The notes under the pieces are model-generated. The model saw only the letters and a program-made list of their open reading frames with translations, had not been told where the DNA came from and did no database searches. DNA of 64,000 nucleotides, taken from Cephalopachus bancanus (Eukaryota > Chordata > Mammalia > Primates > Tarsiidae). The stretch covers positions 9,633,501 through 9,697,500 of the forward strand of contig JAPVLO010000055.1 in the NCBI GenBank assembly GCA_027257055.1, in the 5' to 3' direction. Within the stretch, counting starts at the first letter, position 1. Each line of letters begins with the position of its first letter. This document shows positions 57,317-64,000 of this stretch, one piece after another. The position numbers were made by a program, and so were the translations under genes.

Positions 57317-58039
57317 GGGAAATAGTCTACAATACAACCCATAACGGATACCTACTTTGACCTTGACTCCACACTAAGTGCCAGGTGGATCGTGGTGAAC
57401 AAAATAGAGCCATTCCCTGTCCTCATAGAGCTCAGAATCAGGGAAAAGGACCAGTGGCTTCACAAACACTTAGCAAATAATTACATCATTACAGTTACAA
57501 TAAGTGCTATGAAGGAAAAACATCAGGTTCTATTAAAATGTGTAATAGAGGGCTCAGAACCATCTAGGGAGTCAGGATCTGCCCCCCAGGAAATGGCACT
57601 GTGAGTGAGAATGGTGTCGCCAGGCTGAGGGTGAGTGTGTTAGGCAGGAGAACAGGAGAACGGCCTGCGTGGGGGCTGATGGGCGGAGGGGGTGGATCCT
57701 GGCAAATGGCAGGAACGGAAACTGCTAGAGCATATGTCTCAATGACAGAGTCATGGAGATGAGAAAAAGAACTCTCACTGACTGCTCTCTTACCTCCCCA
57801 CAGGCTACTGTTCCCTGGGTTACTCACTCCCACTCCATTCCTCCCCTCTTTTTATAACATTTAGAAGTGCTTAGTTTTGAGTTTTCTTATTTTTCAGGAG
57901 TACATTTATAAACTGTCCAAGGCCAACGGGTTGTTTCTAGAAGTAGTGAGCTCTCATACCTGGTGTCTAGCTGCCACTTTATAAGAAGCAACCTTCAACC
58001 CCTTGGGCTGAACTGGGTACTTCTTCACTGTGTTCCGGC
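57317..58039. other. No gene recognised; part may be an ancient repeat
   Basis: The interval 57370-57560 ('gtggtgaacaaaatagagcc…aataagtgctatgaaggaaa') has the wording of an old mammalian repeat I cannot name. The remainder is unique-looking. Confidence 0.4.
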
Positions 58040-58278
58040 ATCTTCTGTAGGTTAGTTGTTGAAAGCCCAGACTCCAGATTCAGACTAGTTGTATCAGAAG
58101 CCAATCTCTGCTTCAAGTTAATTTCTCCAAGTCTCAACTTCCTCAACTGTAAAATAGGAATGATAAGAGTTCAATACTCTGAATATTCTACCCCACAATT
58201 TGTTGTAAGGATCAAATGAGTTAATAAATGCAAAGCACTAAGAAGAGTCATGGTACATGATCAGCACACACTTAATAC
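58040..58278 (+). mobile_element. MIR-type SINE, + strand
   Basis: Contains 'tctcaacttcctcaactgta', 'gttgtaaggatcaaatgagt', 'taataaatgcaaagcact'. Clear MIR. Confidence 0.85.
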
Positions 58279-58809
58279 TGGACATGGTGGCACTTAATGA
58301 AAGTCCTGCCTGCTTTACGTGTCTCTTCCATGCGATTTATCTTAAGGATGTTTTCACCTGGTGCCTAAGAAAGCATGTTGAGTACATTTTATGCACAATA
58401 AATACTCATTGAGTAAATGAATGATTGAATGAATGATGTACTCAAGCAGTATCTAAAATGCAATGTATTTCCATTTCTGCCTCAAATTAGAGATGGCTAA
58501 AGTGAAAAGACTAAAGCCCTTTCTAACTTTAAGAATCTTTTTTTAAAAAGAATTACTTTATTTACATACTATCAATTTATGGAAATATCTCTTGAAAAAT
58601 AATCTGACCCACAAATGGGTATGCCACGGTTACTGAAAAAACTTTGTGCATGTTTGGGTTAAAGTGTTTTAAAGTAATGATTACCGATTCACATCCAAAT
58701 GCATGTAAATAACATGACCCCTGAATTAGTTAGATGGGCTCTAGGTGGATTCAGCCAGATTAAGTACAAGTATGTTAAGCACAATGTGTCAGTTGTTGAC
58801 AATAAAAGC
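58279..58809. other. No gene recognised
   Basis: Includes a tail-like 'gaatgattgaatgaatgatg' near 58420 that may belong to an L2 or MIR relic. AT-rich otherwise. Confidence 0.4.
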
Positions 58810-58940
58810 CTTCAGAAGGTGATATTGATGCATCATCATGTATTAATTATCAGCTCTTACAGTAACTTATTTAATTCTCACATAATTATGAGAGGTAAAT
58901 TTTATTATCACCCTACATAGGAGTAGAGGGATGAAGAAGC
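58810..58940 (-). mobile_element. MIR fragment, - strand
   Basis: Partial MIR in reverse: 'taatcctcacata'-like 'ttaattctcacataattatg', 'ttattatcaccctacatagg'. Diverged. Confidence 0.5.
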
Positions 58941-59017
58941 TGATTCAAAGCCAAGTTTCTCTTCAGAGACTTTTCTCCAAATTATCATTCTAGTTTTATC
59001 CTAGAAGTGTTCTTTTT

Positions 59018-59310
59018 GTTTGTTTTTTTGAGTTGGAGTCTCATTCTGTCACCCAGGCTGGAGTGCAGTGGCATGCTCAAAGCCACCACAGTCTCGACCT
59101 GCTGGGCTCCAGAGATCCTTCCACCTCAGCTTTCCAAGTAGCTGGAACTACAAGCCCACACCACAATGCCTGGCTAATTTTTTTTTTAATTGTAGAGATG
59201 AGGTTTTGCCAAGTTGCCCAGACTGGTCTCAAACCCGCAGGCTCAGACAATCCATTCAACCTCAGCCTCCCAAAGTGCTGGGATTACAGGCTGAGTCACT
59301 GAGCCCAGCC
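59018..59310 (-). mobile_element. Alu, intermediate form, - strand
   Basis: Reverse full-length Alu with target-site duplication AGAAGTGTTCTTTTT (59003-59017) against AAAAGTATTCTTTTT (59311-59325), two mismatches. The left core is GCGGG-TTTGAGA-CCAGT: left arm derived, right arm not, like the copy at 27485. Frames up to 115 codons here are Alu-derived. Confidence 0.96.
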
Positions 59311-59384
59311 AAAAGTATTCTTTTTAATCTCTATTTCAAATTTGGTTCACAAAGGCATACGGTAGCTTTACTGTGTGTGTGTTT

Positions 59385-59873
59385 ATTGATACAAAATAAT
59401 TTTACATATATATAGTGTACATGTGATGTTTTGATACATGCATAAAATATGTAATGATCAAATTAAGGTAATAAGCATAGCCATCACCTTAAATGTCTAT
59501 CATTTATTTGTGTTTAAAACATTTCAAATCTTCTTTTTCAGCTATTAAAAAATATACAATGTATTGTTGTTGAGTATAGTCACCTTACTGTGCCACCAAA
59601 CACTAGAACTTATTCCTTCTATCAACTGTGTATTCATACCCACTAACCAACCTATCTTCATCTCCACCCTCTATCCTCACCCTTCCAAGCCTAGAACTAT
59701 TGTTCTGTTTTCTACCTCCATGAGATAACTTTTTTTAGGTCCCACATATGAATGAGAATATACAGTATTTCTGTGCCTGACTTATTTCACTTAACATAAT
59801 GACCTTCATTATTTCTATCCATGTTGCTGCAGATGACAAGATTTTCTTCGTTTTTATGGCTGAATAGCATTCC

Positions 59874-59920
<47 letters not shown>

Positions 59921-59975
59921 ATATATATATCACATTTTCTTTACCTATTCATTCATTGATAAATATACAATAAAA
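59385..59975 (-). mobile_element. Old L1 (L1M-type) 3' region, - strand
   Basis: Reverse L1 wording: 'taaaacatttcaaatcttct', 'gttgagtatagtcaccttac', 'cttatttcacttaacataat', 'catgttgctgcagatgacaa', 'tatggctgaatagcattcca', 'acattttctttacctattca'. Covers 3' UTR and the end of ORF2. The GT array at 59877 expanded within it. Confidence 0.8.
59877..59930. repeat. (GT)n(AT)n microsatellite inside L1
   Basis: About 20 GT units followed by TATATATATAT. In L1 elements this position reads 'ccattgtgtatatatacca', so a short natural seed has grown. Confidence 0.97.
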
Positions 59976-61079
59976 CTCCACCTTTGCTGTAGATATTGAG
60001 GAAGGGAGAAAATGTAAACTAAGCATGGCACTTGGTGTCCTCTAGTGGCTGAGGAATATTGGCTCTGAAAGTAGGGGAGAAGACAGCTGGGCTCAGCTGC
60101 TGGGAAGTCGAGGAGAGACACTCATGTTGCAGAACAGGGTTTTTGAGCAAATTCCTCACATGGGATCTGCCCTGGCTGCTTCCCAAGTAGTAGATGGTGG
60201 AACTGGGTATGCCAGTCACCTTACCAGGCACAACTGAGCTCAATTTGTTATACATCTACACACACTGCCAATCTAAAATGAGAAATGTCATTGACTGAGA
60301 CCAGAGAGAGAAAGGTTGATGACTTTGATTTATTCAGGAAACAAGGATCAACTTATGCACTCCAATAGAGGCAATGATAGAGACAGAACTGAGGTATGAG
60401 ATAGTTTTTAAATGTCTTCCAGTTGAACTTGAGTATCATTATTATAAAAAGAAATCACAGAATCATCTCAGAATATACCAGAAAACAGATGTCAGGTTGC
60501 AAAAACCATGTTCAAATAATCTGATGTGCCAGAATTACAACCCTACAATTTAGGTCACATCTTGGTTGTCACTATTAGCTGATAAATGTGCATTAGTTAA
60601 AAAAGTTATTAGCAATCCAAGTGGAATAACCCATGTTTTTCCAGTGACAGATGGCATAATTGGAAGTTGCATCAAACATATCCCAATTGTAGACAGAGCT
60701 ATTTAATATTTCAGGCAACATCTTTAAAAGAGAAGAAGAGCCAATAAGATACCTGTAAATAGTACAGGTATATTAATGTACAGACATCAGTGCAATTACT
60801 TAGAAGAAATTTTTCATAGAGACTTTGATTGGAAATTTATTTCTAAATTTGCCAACTCAGATATTATGAAGTCCATTTAAGAAAGAAAAAGTATGAATAA
60901 CTACCTTATCCTTTTCTTTTGAACTTCTTAATTTATAATTAACAGTTGAAACAAAAATTATAAAACTATCTGATATACTTCATATCTATATATATAGGGA
61001 AAATATTTCAGAAAATTATATTGCTCATGGAAAAAAATAAATGGTGAGATTTCTACATTTCATTTGAGCTGGCAAAATG
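59976..61079. other. No gene recognised
   Basis: Unique-looking AT-rich sequence. The 78-codon - strand frame at 60019-60255 has no domain. Confidence 0.4.
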
Positions 61080-61705
61080 TCAACTTCAGTAGCCAGTGTT
61101 ATTCACATAAAAAGTGATACTTGAGCAACAACTAAAATGTCCATACAAAGTGATACACTCAAAAACAAAATATTGAAATAAAAAAGAAGGCCTAAGCAAT
61201 TTTCAAGGGAAGGAAAAAAGAATGACAAGGGGAAAAAAACAGAAAAGCAGTGTACATAAATTACAGTAGCAGACATCAGTTCTAAAATTTTGATAATTAC
61301 ATTAAATATAAATGGTTTAAATACATCAATTAAAGACAGAGACTGGCAGCGTTTATTAAATAAGTCACCTACAAGCAAAGGAACCACTAAGCTGACCTGG
61401 ATGTGTGAGAACTGGGGCACATGAAAAGATGTGTAGCAACCATCAGGGAAATGCAAAATAAAACAATAATGAAATATCACTATCTACTCACTGGAATAGT
61501 TAAAAAATTGTAGCAACCTTAAACATTGGAGAAGATGTGGAGAAACTGGATCACTCATACATCTCTGGTGGGAATGTAAACTGACTGATATAGTCACAGT
61601 GGAAAATAGTTTGGCAGTTTTTTAGAAAACCAAACTTGAAATTAGCATATACCCACCAATTGCATGCTTAGACATTTATACCAGAGAAATTAAAATTTAT
61701 GTTAT
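61080..61705 (+). mobile_element. Old L1M with internal deletion, + strand
   Basis: Starts in the ORF2 endonuclease region ('ttacattaaatataaatggt', 'tcaattaaagacagagactg') and then, between about 61370 and 61440, jumps to the C-terminal region ('accatcagggaaatgcaaaa', 'attggagaagatgtggagaa', 'ctggtgggaatgtaaactga'). About 2 kb of ORF2, including the reverse transcriptase, is absent. The 125-codon - strand frame is an antisense artefact. Confidence 0.7.
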
Positions 61706-62254
61706 AAATTGAACCAAAGATAATGAGATCTTTCTGTATTATTTCTCACAATTGCATGTGACTTTACAATTACCTGAAGAGAAAAAGTTTAATAAAAGTA
61801 GCATAATTTTTTAAAGTGCAAAAGATCTACAGATCCCATATTTATCTGTTTTCTATCTTTCCATCTCCACTGCCAGAATACAAATGACAAGAGAGCTGAG
61901 GTGTGGTAGATTTTGATCACTTTTATGTCTTCTAACTAAAGCAGTGCCTGGTGGACACTCAAATCTTTGTTGAATAGGTCAAGATAGGGACAGCCATTGT
62001 AAAGTGACTTTATAGAGCAAGGTATGCCAGACTGACACTTAGCAGAGAATTCCGTGAGGGCGGGCCCCACCCACACTTTTAAACCCATGCTTTCTCATTG
62101 CAAGGTGCCTCACCTGGCTCTGTTGCTGAATTCATCAGGAAACCAGGAAATAATGTAAGCCCAACACTTGCCATCCCCTTTTTATCTTATGAAGCATGTC
62201 GTTGGGTTTGCCTTTTATGTCATTGAAGTTGTATCTTATAATAAAAATAAAGAC
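61706..62254. other. No gene recognised
   Basis: Contains a MIR/L2-like tail near 61940-61975 ('gcctggtggacactcaaatc'). Nothing else assigned. Confidence 0.4.
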
Positions 62255-62470
62255 AAATGACATTTATCGAATATTTGCAATGTGCTAGTCCCATTTCTAA
62301 GTACTTTCTATTTTTCTGTTGAAACCATGCAGCTCAGTGATCATGTTATCTTCATTTTAGGAAAGTGAGAAAGAGAGAGAGATTAAGTTATTTACTGAGA
62401 GTCACAAAGTTCTAAGTGTTTGAAGAGATATCCAAACTTTGCAGACTGTCTTGAGTCCTTAAAACCATCC
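62255..62470 (-). mobile_element. MIR-type SINE, - strand
   Basis: Order fits reverse MIR: 'tcgaatatttgcaatgtgct', 'ttatcttcattttaggaaag', 'gagagtcacaaagttctaag'. Diverged. Confidence 0.65.
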
Positions 62471-64000
62471 TACTTACTGCATGACCTTTCATAGCATAAG
62501 ACTGAGTCTTGCCACTCCTAGGGACAGGAGATATTGACCTCTGTTTAATTTCACTGTCGTCCATAGTGCATACGGTATTTCAATAGAAGTCAGGAAATCA
62601 TTTATTCATTGAGTCTTTTAAGCCTATCCTTCCTTCTCGTCTCCCTTTTTTCTATTTCTCCAACTCTCTTTTGACAAGAACTATTATTTAAGATAATTGT
62701 TAATTCAGAGCATATCAATATGTTAAAAAAAAGATCCTGTAAACCATCAGAAGAAACCCAGAAAAAAGAATGTCTGTCTAAGCCAACCAACCCAAGAAGG
62801 TAGAGAGTCTGTTATATGAGAAAGAGGGAAGGATGAAGAGTGTCAACTGGGAGAAAGTATACTGAGAAGTCAAGAAGTAACTGAATTGTCCTTTGTGAAA
62901 AATAGAGGGATTAGATGCTAGAAAAAGATCTCAGGCTATCAAAACACAGAGGTTGCCCGAGAGGAAGGGCATTAAGATGCAACAACAACAACAAAAAAAG
63001 GCATGAATAAAAACAGTTTTGAAACAAAAAATTTAAACCTACTGCTGTTTAGAGAGAACATCAGGAGAGAGATTGGAATCATCAAAGGGTTTTTGTTGTT
63101 CTTGTTGTTATTTTTAAGTTTCATTATGTGATATACAATGGAAACCATTATCTGGGTCTTCTCACAAACTCCTTAGTAAAATGTACACCTTAAGAAGTGA
63201 ATGCAGAAGCTTGCTACAATCTGGTAACAAGAAATCTTGAATGGTAAGGTACAAGCAAGAATGTCTATTAATCAATTCATTAATTAAAAGAGCAAAAAAT
63301 GTTTGATACCTGTCTTAAAAAATTGACTATTTATTAGGATTAACATGGAAATCAAAATTAAGCTATTTATTTATTTTAGCTCATTTTTAGTTAATAGTCT
63401 TCTAAAGCTTATATATAAAAGATCACCTTGAACATCTATACTAAAATCTAGTCTGATGGAAAGTGATAAGAATAAAATCAGATGAACCACTGAGCCATTT
63501 GGTGTAAACACTATAGTTGCCCTCTGGACCTGCACTTCAGAGTTCCTTCAACTCTGCAGCAGTTTCACTCCAGCCAAGAAGGTAGAGAGTTTGAAGTCTT
63601 TACCAGTAAGGCCAAAAATGCCAAGGTCAACAGAACACAGCAGAACCAAAAGCAAGGAACAGGCTCTGCACAGAGTTTTAACGACCCTAAATACATGAGC
63701 TCATCTGAATTTCTCAGCACTTCATCCTATGATTCTGCCTCTCCAGGCAGAATAAGTCATCACCATTCTCACCACTGGTAAAGTGAAACAGGAAATCAAA
63801 TCGAAGTCTCACCTTTCCTCCCTATCCCATTTTACCTCCTGGATAACTCAGAAAGAGAAATTGAGTCACTGGGCGAGTCACTATGTCACTCTTGTCCTGA
63901 TTTCTCTTCCAGCATAGCAAGTAGCCAACTCCCTGGGCTGTGAGCTCTTCTTGGGAGGACTGCAAACATCACTGGGTCATTTGCCAGAAAGTTATTCCCA
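62471..64000. other. No gene or repeat recognised
   Basis: Mixed AT-rich sequence to the end of the window. A MIR-like trace near 63740-63800 ('gcagaataagtcatcaccat…gtaaagtgaaacagga') is too weak to call. No supported coding frame. Confidence 0.4.

Noticed and set aside
61103..61480. 125-codon hydrophobic - strand frame suggesting a membrane protein
   Set aside because: Antisense of an A-rich old L1; T-rich sequence translates to F/L/S runs.
1..64000. Bacterial operon, CRISPR array, phage or defence system
   Set aside because: No long tandem frames, ribosome-binding sites or spaced direct repeats. Dense SINE and LINE content shows a mammalian nuclear genome.

Overview
The window looks like nuclear DNA of a primate outside the monkeys and apes (a lemur, loris or galago, or possibly a tarsier). 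It is AT-rich and holds 18 recognisable dimeric Alu copies. The younger copies carry a middle segment (…CTCATCTCTACAATAAATC…) and a left-arm core unlike monkey and ape Alus. There are L1 copies with a 3' end unlike human L1PA, plus old mammalian repeats (MIR, L2, MER5, Tigger/MER2, MaLR LTRs). The order-level assignment is inference from recalled repeat consensus sequences; no alignment was run.

I find no intact host protein-coding gene, CpG island, tRNA or rRNA gene, or CRISPR array. Long reading frames are pieces of L1 ORF2, Alu or microsatellites, or are unsupported. The window is best read as intergenic or deep intronic DNA.

Layout: 1-13 kb is mostly unique or very old sequence with one Alu (1968-2242), MIR/MER5/L2 relics and an MLT1-type LTR carrying a GT microsatellite. 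13-24.5 kb holds Alus in both orientations, a Tigger/MER2 DNA transposon and a second GT array. 24.8-35.7 kb is a stack of old L1 sequences on the + strand broken by Alus, an unclassified poly(A)-signal repeat, a younger 5'-truncated L1 (29849-31256) and a MaLR LTR. 36-47 kb holds a CT/AC compound microsatellite, a second younger L1 on the - strand (38.87-41.58 kb) with a TTTC array inside ORF2, a 29-bp near-perfect palindrome, a 129-bp direct duplication and an inverted Alu pair. 47-56 kb is largely unique, with a hAT-like relic and one Alu. 56.4-60 kb has a second MLT1 LTR invaded by an Alu and followed by a TTCC array, another Alu and an old L1 3' region. 60-64 kb is mostly unique, with an internally deleted L1 and a MIR.

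The most unusual signal is inside the Alus. Younger copies have turned the region around the pol III B box into a perfect tRNA T-arm-like hairpin (5-bp stem, 7-nt loop TTCGAGA). Older copies in the same window show the intermediate states, and one copy has a compensating base-pair change. The right arm of the same family has an 11-bp stem closed by GGAG.
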